From Saccopteryx bilineata (Eukaryota; Chordata; Mammalia; Chiroptera; Emballonuridae), in the NCBI RefSeq assembly GCF_036850765.1, contig NC_089494.1:57801809-57865808 (forward strand): a DNA stretch of 64,000 nt, written 5' to 3'. The position numbers were made by a program, and so were the translations under genes. The notes beneath the pieces are model-generated. The model was given only the letters and a program-made list of their open reading frames with translations. It was not told where the DNA came from and searched no databases. Positions within the stretch are counted from its first letter, which is position 1. Each line of letters opens with the position of its first letter. Below are positions 35,275-45,257 of the stretch, piece by piece.

Positions 35275-35377
35275 AGAGGGAACAGTTCACAAACTTGCAT
35301 GTTGTCCTTGAGCAGGGGCCCTGCTAATCTTCTCTGCGTCATTCCAATTTTAGTGTATGTGCTGCAGAAGTAAGCAC
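35275..35377 (-). pseudogene. U6 snRNA retropseudogene
   Basis: The minus strand starts at 35,377 with gtgcttacttctgcagcaca and follows U6 through aaaattggaatgacgcagag, aagattagcagggcccctgc and aaggacaacatgcaag to its T-rich end, with about a dozen substitutions against U6 snRNA. U6 is the catalytic-core RNA of the spliceosome; this copy is a fossil. A TSD, taatttctgtctt (35,238-35,250) versus taatttttgtctt (35,380-35,392), shows L1-mediated insertion. The bases between the RNA end and the left TSD form a mixed A/T tail. No upstream promoter elements were looked for beyond the TSD, which would be random flank. Confidence 0.9.
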
Positions 35378-35540
35378 ACTAATTTTTGTCTTAGTCGTGA
35401 ATTCCTTATACTTGGTCTCATGACACTGGTGAAACATATTCAAATGACAACCTGCCAATATTTACTTACACGTGTTTTACTTTTTAAACTTATGTACTTA
35501 CTTAAATTTATTTTAAGTTTAAGAGTTAAGTTAAATACTT

Positions 35541-35724
35541 TTTTTTATGATTTTATTTATTGATGTTTCAAAGGAAGAGTGGGGACAAGAAGTAGTTGCT
35601 TCAGTCTAGCTGTTCATTGACTGCTTGTCGTATGTGCCTTGACCGGGCAAGCCCAGGGTTTCGAACCGGGGACCTCAGCATTGCAGATCATCACCCCATC
35701 CACAGCGCCACCACAGGTCAGGCG
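35541..35724 (-). mobile_element. SINE-C copy 8 (antisense)
   Basis: TSD aaatactt at 35,533-35,540 and 35,725-35,732. Plus strand ends gcgccaccacaggtcaggc. Confidence 0.9.
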
Positions 35725-35739
35725 AAATACTTAACACTC

Positions 35740-36290
35740 TCTCTAATCCAGTTATCCCTCAGATAGTCCTGGATATGAAGCTACTTGGGTTAGCCTCCTT
35801 TCTAGGTCTGCCTTTGTCAGCTAACTATATATTTTTTCTGAGATACCGGTAATATCAGAAGGATTTCCTTTTCAGTTTTCTACAAATGGAGAATTCTCTC
35901 CTCAAACAACAGCCTCCTAACTAGAGGCCCTGCTCGGATCTCTCTACTCACCCCTAACCCTTCCATATTCGTAAGTTCTCTAGATGGTTTTATGAACCCT
36001 TTGAGTGGTTCCCTGTTGGACAGTTTCATATGGCTTCCTCCACATCTGTTCCTATCATTTCCTCTGTCTGAGATGGCCTTCCTCTTCTCAGCAAGGCCTG
36101 CTCATCCTCTGCAAGTCTCTACAATGAACTCTTAGCAACTCATGCCTACACACAGGGACTCCTTCCTTATTCCTCAACTGTCACCTGTGGGTCTTTTGGT
36201 ACAGTACCTGGTCAGCCTTAGGAAGACTCTGCATGGTCCTTATTTCTTTTTCCTTAGAACTTTGAAATTATCACTGATCCATGCATAACC
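35740..36290 (+). repeat. LINE L2 (sense), diverged
   Basis: Diverged L2 blocks such as tgagatggccttcctcttctcagcaaggcc and ctgctcatcctctgcaagtctct. Confidence 0.55.
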
Positions 36291-36330
36291 TACCCCCCTT
36301 TTTAAAAAATATAATGATTACCAGGAACTT

Positions 36331-36660
36331 GCCTGACCAGGTGGTGGCACCGTGGATAGAGTGTCAGCCTGGGACACTGAGGACCCAAGTTCGAAACCCT
36401 GAGGTTGCCAGATTGAGCATGGAATCACAGACATGACCCCACGGTCACTGGCTTGAGCCTAAAGGTCACTGGCTTGAAGCCCAAGGTCACTGGCTAGGCT
36501 GAAGCCTCTCCCACCCCCAGGTCAAGGCACATATGAGAAAACAATCAATGAACTAAAGTGCCACAACTACAAGCTGATGCTTTTCATCACTCTCCTTTCC
36601 TGTCTGTCTGTCCCTGTCTGTCCCCGCCCCCTCAATCTCTCACATAAAAAATAAAAAATA
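36331..36660 (+). mobile_element. SINE-B copy 7
   Basis: TSD of 20 bp with one mismatch: ataatgattaccaggaactt (36,311-36,330) and ataatgattaccaagaactt (36,661-36,680). Confidence 0.95.
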
Positions 36661-36689
36661 ATAATGATTACCAAGAACTTACCACCAAA

Positions 36690-36815
36690 CCTGAGTACTA
36701 TATCATTACCAATAACTTACATTCACCTATGTAGTCCTCCCAAAAGATAAGTATTACTCTAAGTTTTAAGTTCATCATTCTCTTCCTTTAAAAAAAAAAA
36801 TGTATGTGTATTTCA
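36690..36815 (-). repeat. possible MIR fragment
   Basis: cattcacctatgtagtcctccc with a tattactctaag block may be MIR in reverse; weak. Confidence 0.3.
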
Positions 36816-36819
36816 ACAC

Positions 36820-37230
36820 ACATATAAATGCTTGATTGTATTTGATGATTTGTGTTTGCTTGTTTCCCTGGCTCATGTAAATTGATGCAACAATTTTGGA
36901 TAATAATTTGGTAGTACCTGGTAAGTTCAATATTCACATGCCCTACAAATCAAAAATTCTGTACCTAGGAACTTACTCATGAGAAATACTTGCACATGTG
37001 ACCCAAGAAACATGAATGATCAAAGCAGCACTCTTTGCAATATTTTTAAATGAAACGAAAACAGAAAAAGGTCATTGGCAGGAGAACAGGGAAATATTTT
37101 GTTACAGACACATAACGGATGAATCTTAATGATATAATGTAGATGGGGGAAATTTTGAAGAATACAACAGACCGTATAAGACCTTTTTTTAAGATTAAAA
37201 ACAAGCTTAAAAATTGTAATTATTACTAAA
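36820..37230 (+). mobile_element. L1M fragment (sense)
   Basis: gacccaagaaacatgaatgatcaaagcagcactctttgcaatattttt and nearby strings match the old L1M 3' region with gaps. Confidence 0.6.
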
Positions 37231-37236
37231 CATTTG

Positions 37237-37284
37237 CAGTAAAAAAAAAGGAAAGAGGGCGGGAGGGAGGGAGGAAGGGAGGGA

Positions 37285-37321
<37 letters not shown>

Positions 37322-37383
37322 GAAAGAAAGAAAGAAAGAAAGGCAGGGAAGGGAGGGAGGGAAGGAAGGAGGGAGGGAAGGGG

Positions 37384-37424
<41 letters not shown>

Positions 37425-37440
37425 AGAGAGAGAAAAGAAA
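37237..37440 (+). repeat. purine microsatellite block (GGGA)n/(AG)n/(GAAA)n
   Basis: About 200 bases almost wholly purine, with two long (ag)n runs at about 37,288-37,315 and 37,387-37,421. Only two pyrimidines interrupt it. It follows the L1M 3' region, from whose tail it may have grown. Confidence 0.95.
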
Positions 37441-38160
37441 GATTCTTATTTTGAGAATTCATGCCTTGGCCTCCCAAAGTAGAAGACAAACTCTTGAAGG
37501 CAAGGACATTGTTTTATTCTTATCGGTATTTCCCATATGCCTTGAACAAATGGTGCTCAATAAGTAATTATCCGCTGACTGATTTCTGAAGGCTACCTAA
37601 CCTAGTAATTTTTACAAAATCTAAATCTTCTCCTTATCCAACAGTTTCCTGAATAAAATGGCACAAAACCTTTATTTACTTTCACATTAATCTAACTCTA
37701 TTTCTGCAGTGGTCATGCAGGTCTCCAACCACAAATATTTCATCCTGGAAGTACTTTACCTTTCTTCTTGTAGTAAAGTTAACATAGAGTAGTTTAGGGA
37801 CAAGAAAACTTATACTACGCAATCCTGTAAAAGTCCAACAGAATCATACTGTACTATAACCAAGGGACATCCGATAAACCATCATCATTTGAAACTGAGA
37901 TATCCCAAAAGAAGTGCATCACTGAGTATATAATTGAGTTATCTCATCAAAACTGAAAATATGAGCAAAACCAAGATTTTTAAACTTTCCAAAAGCAAGA
38001 TTTAAATTTCAAAATATTGTTTCTACTTTGAGAAAAAAATTAGGTTTAGGGGGAAACATGAAATTTGGGGTAAAAGAGTACTAGGAATAATATTCCATCA
38101 ATCAAGGCCTTCCTTATAACCCAATGAGGGATATGCCTAGTCTCCGTATAAGATTATAGC
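37441..38160. other. unassigned non-coding sequence
   Basis: Nothing recognised; lies within the putative intron of the minus-strand gene. Confidence 0.45.
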
Positions 38161-38205
38161 CGAATTACACTGCAGCTTCCCTTCGACCTTGGGAACTCCG
38201 CTCAC

Positions 38206-38345
38206 TCTGAGTTACTGTGAGGTCTTCTGTTTCATTTATTATTAGTCTTTGTATCTGCAGTGCTGTAGCATTCCATGGGAATATCAACACTGAGCTTGCA
38301 GTACCTAAAACTGTATTAATGCTTCCAAAAACAATGGGCGTGGGG
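38206..38345 (-). other. candidate internal exon (exon 2) of the CpG-island gene
   Basis: On the minus strand a pyrimidine-rich tract (ctttgttttcctcttggctgtaatccccag) with a branch-like cttaact upstream makes a strong acceptor at 38,346. A donor-like actcaga/gtgagc follows at 38,206/38,205. The 140-nt segment is open in one frame (PIVFGSINTVLGTASSVLIF, then WNATALQIQ and NETEDLTV). It lies about 1.3 kb below the exon-1 donor, on the same strand. I recognise no protein family. The exon could be untranslated, or chance. Confidence 0.35.
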
Positions 38346-39643
38346 CTGGGGATTACAGCCAAGAGGAAAACAAAGTTAAGGATATTAAGATGGGATATTT
38401 TTCAAATTTACCTTTGAAGAAAGAGCACATATAACTAGTTGTACGATATATTGCCATCTATTAGCATGCCGCTTTTAAATTTAAGAAAAGACGTTCAAGA
38501 AAAAAATATTTTATTTGAAAAAAGATCACAACTAAACACGACATACAATGCTAAAACTACTCCAGCGACATTTAAAACGGAAATTTTAATAGAGAAAAAA
38601 GCCAATAGGACTTTTGCGCCCGGGAGAAATAATCATCTGGCAACCCAATGGGTTCACTTAGTTTCCTGTCATTTGCTTCATGCCCATTATGTAATGCTCT
38701 TCCCAGCTTTAGGTCTCTGTTGAAGCTACCGTTCAGGTATATCACAGAATTGCCACAAAATCTGTATAGGTCATAACTTTAAAAAAAAAAAAAAAGCTCA
38801 AAAGGTGTCGTACGGATGTGGCTATACACAAAAGAGGCTTTTAAAAAATCTGCTGCTGTCATTACTTCTTCCCAGCTTCCTCTCCAAGTCTCCAATCCCC
38901 CACCCCCACCCCACCCCCCGATACCCGGGCGACACGATCTGCGGGCAGTTGCCGGCTGGTTGCAGGGGAAGCACGTCTTGACTGCAATGTAAACGCTGTC
39001 CCAGTCTGAACCAGGGAACGCAGATTGGGCCCTGGCCGGGGTGGACGAAGGCTGCAGGGAAGGCTGCAAGGGCGCCAGCAGCGGGTGGCAGGGGTGCCCC
39101 GCGGGGGCAGTCCGCAGTGCACGCGCACAATAAAACCAAATGCACAACTTCCCCGGCCGCTCTTCCCGGCTACCCCGATTCCCTGAAAGGTGCGGCGTAG
39201 GCGTTAGCTGGAGCCGGCGCGGGAGCGGGCGCTCTCATCCGCGCGGTGCCGTTCTCCGCTGACAATTACATCAGTCCCTCCGCGGGCTCCAGCTTCATTC
39301 CCTAGCAGCCTGCGCGGGGGGCTGCGTGCAGGAGAGCCAGGCGGCCGGAATTCCCCGACAACGAGGGGGAAGGGAGGACGGCGAGTGGGGATCAGGACCC
39401 AAACGCCCCCTCCCACCTCGGCCGCCAGGCCGAACTAGCACCGCGACCCCCGACTCCCGACCGCCGGGGTTTACAGTCAGGGGAACCCCCCGAGGACTAC
39501 GATGCCTCAAGGGCCCGAAGCCGCGCTGCCCACCCGCGCGCCCCTCAGGGTCCTCGGCCCTCCGAACGTGCACAATGTCCCCGGGCCCCTGCGGGTACGG
39601 TCATATCCGCTCCAAGGGTACCCTATGCAACTAGGACACCCAC

Positions 39644-39800
39644 CTGGAAGGCGACGCCGCTGATCCTGCAGCGGCAGCAGCGAGAGACCGGAGACCGCCC
39701 CGGCGGGCGGGCGGACGGACGGGCGGGCGCGCGGGCCGGCTGAGCAGCGGAGCCGCGGTCTCCAGCACCGACAGCGGCGGTGGCGTCGGTGCTGCGCCTC
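39644..39800 (-). other. candidate first exon (5' UTR) of a minus-strand gene
   Basis: On the minus strand the island reads gcggcgtcgccttccag followed by gtgggtg: a near-consensus donor after position 39,644. The upstream part, to about 39,800, is GC-rich with no ATG in good context, so it would be an untranslated exon. The transcription start cannot be set from sequence alone. I do not recognise the gene. Confidence 0.45.
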
Positions 39801-40139
39801 CAGTGGTCGGTCGCGCCGCAGCCCCTCCTCTCCCACGGGCGGGGCGCGCTGGCGGGGCGGCGCTCCGGGCTCCCCGCCCCCGGCTGGCTAGCTAGCTGGC
39901 TGGCCACGCGGGAGTGGAACTGCGGGAAGCCGGCTCTCCCACCGCCGAGCACCCCTTACTGCACTGCTGGGAGAGCCGCGGGTTCGGCGCGCGGACGCGT
40001 GGCGCGCCGAGTCCCTATGCCTAGGCTCACGCCTGGTTCGGCCCCATGGGAACCTCGGTTCCAGAGATCACGGCGGTGGAGACCCTGACCCGTCATACCG
40101 AGGCCTAAGCGCCATAAAAGCGTCCCCGCCCTCCAAGGC

Positions 40140-40317
40140 TTGCGGAGCTGGACCGGCCGGGGTTCGCAAGGGTGTCCCGAAATGGCCCCAGCGCTCGCGG
40201 CCTGCAGCGTGGCCGCTGCGAGTACCGTGAGGAAAGGGATTCATGTGGGAACTGCAACCTGGCGGCCTCCCGGGAGGCGCTGCCAAGCCCCTGTCCCAGC
40301 CGTCGTTCAGCTTGTCA
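40140..40317 (+). other. possible divergent plus-strand first exon
   Basis: The right edge of the island has a donor-like cttgtca/gtaagcc after 40,317. The sequence before it includes short ATG-led frames without motifs. Divergent non-coding transcripts are common at CpG islands; this is inference only. Confidence 0.25.
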
Positions 40318-40330
40318 GTAAGCCTACAGG

Positions 40331-40889
40331 ACTATGTACCTGCTCTCCGCCGTCCCTGACACTCTGGAGCTAAAACTTCTCAGGAGGAAATACACTTGGG
40401 CTCCTTGATTGAAAGGATCGGTTGCTGGAAGACCCACCTCACTACAACCCTTCCCATCCCCTTAAACTCTCTCACCATTAAACTATTCCCAGCCGTTGTC
40501 CAGGGGCAGGTTAACCTGAAGGCAAATTTGCTGGGAAGAATGGGTCAATTTAAATATTTACAAAGACCTTTTTTTTTTTCTGTAAAAAGAACAAGGAAAT
40601 TTCAGAAGGATCTCAAGACCTTTCCACCATCACCATCTTCAGGGGGAAATATCCAGAAAACACTAACTGTAATAGGAATTGTTAGAGAAACAGCGCTGGG
40701 AGTGCTTCGTGGGCTCTTTAGGCGTCAGGGTTGGACGATTTGGGCTGGAAGGGGTATCTTCAAAAACTGAACATATTGCTATCCACTGAAGTAACTGTGA
40801 TAGCATTTCTCTGGTCTATGTCCTATTAAAATCCTGATTTCCTATGAAACATAGTCAATTGTATGCACTTTTTCTCGCATACAATTTCT
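40331..40889. other. unassigned non-coding sequence
   Basis: The 124-codon open frame at 40,396-40,770 has no recognisable domain or splice flank. Not called as a gene. Confidence 0.45.
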
Positions 40890-41261
40890 TTTTCTTTTTT
40901 GACAGAGACAAAGAGGGTCAGACAGGAAGGGAGATGAGAAGTATCAATTCTTCATTGTGGGGCCTTAGTTGTTCATTGACTGCTTTTTCATATGTGCCTT
41001 GCCCAGGGGCCTACAGCAGAGCATGTGACCCCTTGCTCTAGCCAGCAACCCTGAGCTCAAGCCAGCAACCTTGGGCTGCAAGCCAGCAACTTTGGGCTCA
41101 AGCCAGCGACCATGAGGTCATGTCTATGATCCCATGCTCAAGCCAGCAACCCCTTGTTCAAGCTGGTGAGCCCATGCTCAAGCCGGCGGCCTGGGGTTTC
41201 AAACGTGGGTCCTCTGCATCCCAGTCCAATGTTCTACCCACTGCGCCACCACCAGATCAGG
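40890..41261 (-). mobile_element. SINE-B copy 8 (antisense, long form)
   Basis: Full SINE-B with repeated caagccagcaacc units. Flanks catacaatttct and cataatttct suggest a TSD with a one-base gap. Confidence 0.88.
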
Positions 41262-41648
41262 CACATAATTTCTCTTGAATCTCCAATCCCACCTTTAGAA
41301 CTAGTTTCTTCCACTTTCGCTAGCAACATTCTCACATTGTCTTGTCATAAAATAATAGATGATGCACCCTGTGACATATGGCAGTTTTGTCTTAACTCCT
41401 TCCCTGTAAAGACAGTTTTCCCAAGCTATCACCCCCTCCCTCCACCCACCGTGCTGCCCTTCATCTGATCATTCCCACCGTTTTACTCCTTCCATCTGGA
41501 TTCCCTAATAGAAACTCTACTGAAACTGCTTTCTCTAAAAGGAGAAGCCTATCCTATAGAAGAAAACACAAAAGTGTGAAAAGAGATGAGAGAGAGCACA
41601 CAGAGTCTTTAACCTGAAGAAGCACTTCTAATACTTTTTCATTGAATA
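41262..41648. other. unassigned, perhaps L2-like
   Basis: CT-rich text with no firm match. Confidence 0.35.
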
Positions 41649-41985
41649 TTTATTTACTTAGTTTTGAGAGAAGTTGGGAGGGACAGGCAGGAAGGGAGAG
41701 AAATGAAAAGCATCCACTAATAGTTGCAATACTTTAGTTGTTCATTGATTGCTTTCTCATATGTGCCTTGACCAGGGGACTCCAGCTGAGCCAATGACCC
41801 CTTGCTCAAACCAGAGACTTTGGGCTCAAGTCAGCAGCCTCTGGGCTCAAGCCAGCAACCATGGGTCATATCTATGATCCCACACTCAAGCCGGATGAGC
41901 CTATGCTCAAGCCAGCGACCTCAGGGTTTCAAGCCTGACTCTTTAGTGTCCCAGGTCATCCCACTGAGCCACTTCCTGGTCAGGC
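41649..41985 (-). mobile_element. SINE-B copy 9 (antisense)
   Basis: gagaaatgaaaagcatccac through ccacttcctggtcaggc; no TSD found. Confidence 0.87.
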
Positions 41986-42738
41986 TTACTGAACGTTTAA
42001 TAGCAAACAACCATAAACTATTGGGAAGAGGAAAGTAACTATCAAGACCTAAATCTTGTATGTGTTTGCACACTTTTCACTCTCTTTTATATATATTATC
42101 TGGTGTGTTTTATTATTTAAAAAATAGGCTTTAGATATTATGAGGGAAAGTCTACTACCTGTCTCATTGATTAATGATCAAATAGGATGTGACAGCATTT
42201 GGGGAAATGGATTAAAGAGAGCTGACACTACATATCAAGGCCGTTTCTTTACTCTGTGCATCACAATATTGTGAAAACCCAGACTGGCATAGATATGTAA
42301 ATATGAATGACAGGCTTTGCACTGCTGTTTGCACTATGACAGTGTTATTGCTGTGAAGTTGCCAGAGAGCAATGCTTTCATTAAGTGTATGTTCTTGCTG
42401 AGAGTTTAGGTCACAAGTCACAGGTTGGCTGAAAGGATCTCTGCTTCTCTGTCCATTTATTTATTTATTTATTTATTTATGTATTGTTAATTTTTATTTA
42501 TTTTGTCTCAGAGAAATACTTGTTCACGGACTCTTTCAGCAAAGGAAGATAAAGATATCCTTAAAATTCTATTCATTCTATAATTTCATAACAAGCAAAT
42601 GAACTGAGCTTCCCACAAATTATAGGCATTGCTTTTCATAGAACTCTAACACTTCTTTCTCATTGCAGTTTTTCTAATGGTTCAGTTTTAGCTGAGGTTT
42701 CTCAGGAACAAAAATATGGTAATGCTCTATTAAAAGAT
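41986..42738. other. unassigned, with (TTTA)n
   Basis: A run of ttta units at about 42,457-42,482. Otherwise nothing recognised. Confidence 0.4.
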
Positions 42739-42739
42739 G

Positions 42740-43258
42740 CAATGGTATTTGCCTTTCTCTGACTGGCTTATTTCACTTAGCATAATACTCTCTAGGTTCA
42801 TCTATGCTGTTGTAAAAATTAAGATTTCTTTCTTTTTTACCACCAAGTAGTATTTCATTGTGCAAATGTACCATACCATATGATTTTACTTGTATGCGGA
42901 ATCTAATGAACAAAATAAACTAACAAACAAAATAGAAACAGACTCATAGACACAGAAGAACAGACTGACAGATGTCAGAGGGGAGGGCAGTTGCGAAGGG
43001 ATTAAGCAAAAAACAAAACAAAACAAAACACCTCATAGGCTCTGACAATAGTATGGTGACTACCAGAGGGGAGAGAAAGGGGATGAGGGAGGTAATGAAA
43101 GGGGTAGTTGGGGTAAATGGTAATGAAAGGAGACTTGACTTTGGGTGGTGAACACAAAATGCAATATACAGATGACGTATTATAGAATTGTACACCTGAA
43201 ACCTATATAATTTTCTTAACCAATGTCACCTGAATAAATTTAATAAAAAAATTTTAAA
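42740..43258 (+). mobile_element. L1 3' end with 5' inversion
   Basis: 42,748 to about 42,870 is antisense L1 (tttctctgactggcttatttcacttagcataat). From about 42,875 the sequence is sense L1 3' end (accatatgattttacttgtatgcggaatctaatg, then gatgacgtattatagaattgtacacctgaa). A second twin-priming product. ctattaaaa occurs on both sides but the right copy is not directly at the tail, so I do not call the TSD. Confidence 0.8.
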
Positions 43259-43279
43259 AGTGAAGGCTATTAAAAAATA

Positions 43280-43289
43280 AAGAAAGAGA

Positions 43290-43338
<49 letters not shown>

Positions 43339-43345
43339 AAAAAGA
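43280..43345 (+). repeat. (GAAA)n microsatellite
   Basis: About 14 gaaa units close behind the L1 3' end. Confidence 0.95.
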
Positions 43346-43656
43346 AGGTCCAATGCCAGGGCATCCAGATTGAGGAAAAGAGGATGTGAGACAGGAAATG
43401 ATGTGAAGCAAGTACATGGTGTAAAGTTACCAGCCTGGTCTATGCTTCATAAACCTGAAAAGACAGGGTATGGCCAGTAGTCATGGCCATGGCGGCCATT
43501 CATGTGCAGGTTCTCATTGAATTTAGGCAGGCGGTAAAAAAACAGTGGAGCCAAAAAATGGTGAGCCATTCTTTTATTAAAGTCTCACACCAGCGGATGA
43601 GCAAATGGGTAGGAAAAACACATCTCTTTCATTCAGAGTTCCCAAAGCTACTAACA

Positions 43657-43984
43657 CAGGGATCAGGAAACTTTTTGGCTGAGAGAGCCATGAATGCCAC
43701 ATATCAATATTTTAAAATGTAATTTCGTGAGAGCCATACAACGACCCATGTACGTTACACATTATCCAATAAAAATTTGGTGTTGTTCTGGAAGACAGCT
43801 GTGATTGGCTCCAGCCACCATGAACATGAGCAGTAGGAAATGAATGGATTGTAATACATGAGAATGTTTTATATTTATATTTTTAATGTTATTATTTTTT
43901 TTTTTATTAAAGATTTGTCTGCAAGCCAGATGCAGCCATCAAAAGAGCCACATCTGGCGCGTGAGCCATAGGTTCCGACCCCTG
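43657..43984. mobile_element. non-autonomous hAT element (family hAT-2, 328 bp)
   Basis: Begins cagggatcaggaaac and ends ggttccgacccctg. Shares gagagccatgaatgccacat with the copy at 6,466. TSD tactaaca (43,649-43,656) versus cactaaaa (43,985-43,992), decayed. Confidence 0.88.
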
Positions 43985-44057
43985 CACTAAAACATTATCT
44001 GGTTCCACAACTAGGAGAATGCACTAAAACATTATCTGGTTCCACAACTAGGAGAAT
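43984..44057. repeat. 37-bp perfect tandem duplication
   Basis: The unit beginning gcactaaaacattatctggt occurs twice in direct succession (43,984-44,020 and 44,021-44,057) without a mismatch. Each copy includes the right-hand hAT-2 target site. Confidence 0.97.
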
Positions 44058-45203
44058 CTTCTCTGATTCCTCCTGGAATCAAAGGCCCTACCAGTCTTAG
44101 AGGAGCTTGCAAAGCCCCTTGGCTCTGGTTCTCCATCTGCACACCTTCTCTCTCTCTGTCAACATGGCTTCTCCTTTAGCACTCTGCATTTTCTCCGCTC
44201 CTTCTGCTCCTCTCTGCAAACATGGCTTATTTTTTCCTCTTCCTCTCTCTCTCTCTCGCACCGTCTCTCTCTCTCTCGCACCCTCTCTCTCTCTCTCGTC
44301 AAAACTTTCTGGTGCAAAAACCTCTCCTCCTGCAAACATTACCAAAACAATGGCCCTTCCCAAGCAGGAAGGTAATTTGCAATTTCACAGACTATATATA
44401 TCTGGCACTGCCCAGCCCCCAGTTTGTAACAATAAAAGTGAGTCAACTCAAAAATACAAATTTTACAAAGTCATTTGCCCAACAGACAGTCAATTGCTTG
44501 ACCATGTGAAGTGATTTTGGACAGGCTCTTTAGAAAACTGAGCCCAGGAACAGTCTATTAAAGCAAGGACCAAAGAAGAAATTTACCTGCGAGCTCCCTT
44601 TCATCTCTCATCTCCCACTGGTCAAAATTTACTCCACTGGTGATGAACTCCCCCAGCTTCCAGGATGAATGATCTGACCCCTTTGGCCACTAGAAAAACA
44701 AACCCTGTGTTCTGCAGCCATGTTATGGTAATTGTTCTGGATTGTTCTATAGGCAACTCAGTTATGCTGGAAAGTATGTTTTCCAGAATCTCTTTCCTAT
44801 ATGCTTGCAGGTCTATATTTCTTCATATAGACAAAACTGAAGTTACCTGAGATTTTAGTTTCATTTCAACAGAAGCAGCAGCCATTAAACTGTAGAAGTT
44901 GTTATTGGTTAGAAGTGGCAAGAGAAAAATGCCCAGATGCAAGAGGAGTCTTGTTTGTTCTGTGTTTTCTTTGCAGAATAACTGCGACCACTGTTGGGCT
45001 AACAGACTTCACAGACTCACAGAGATGGTGGTCACAAAGAGTCCACAACCTTCTGCAGACTTCTATACTAACCTCCTATACCAGCTGAACATGCCCAGCT
45101 TCCAGATTTCCCCACAAGCCTTGGACTCGTTTGGGTCAGGGCTGTTCTCTGATGCTTTAACACCCCCTTTTCCCCCTTTTCTGATTTCTATAATAAATTT
45201 CTT

Positions 45204-45215
45204 TTTTTGTGTGAC

Positions 45216-45257
<42 letters not shown>

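Larger units (their letters stand above)
39130..40330. promoter_or_regulatory. CpG island promoter
   Basis: GC content and CpG density rise sharply between about 39,130 and 40,330, against an AT-rich background that is otherwise CpG-poor outside SINEs. SP1-like gggcggggc lies at about 39,838-39,846. There is no repeat in it. Mammalian CpG islands of this size usually mark a gene start, often used in both directions. Donor-like sites face both ways (39,644 minus; 40,317 plus). Open frames of about 100 codons on all strands follow from the lack of AT-rich stops. Confidence 0.88.
43480..44600 (-). other. unclassified LTR-like segment
   Basis: On the minus strand, a late gactttaataaaagaatggc suggests a polyadenylation signal near an LTR end, preceded by repeated gagagaga-type runs (44,240-44,300). 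It is interrupted by the hAT-2 copy. I find no TG/CA ends or TSD, so this is only a suspicion. Confidence 0.3.

Noticed and set aside
39204..40286. Several frames of 70-109 codons in the CpG island
   Set aside because: Open on both strands and overlapping; expected from high GC. No motif, no favoured start.
40396..40770. 124-codon plus frame beside the CpG island
   Set aside because: No domain, no good start context, no acceptor; insufficient to call a gene.
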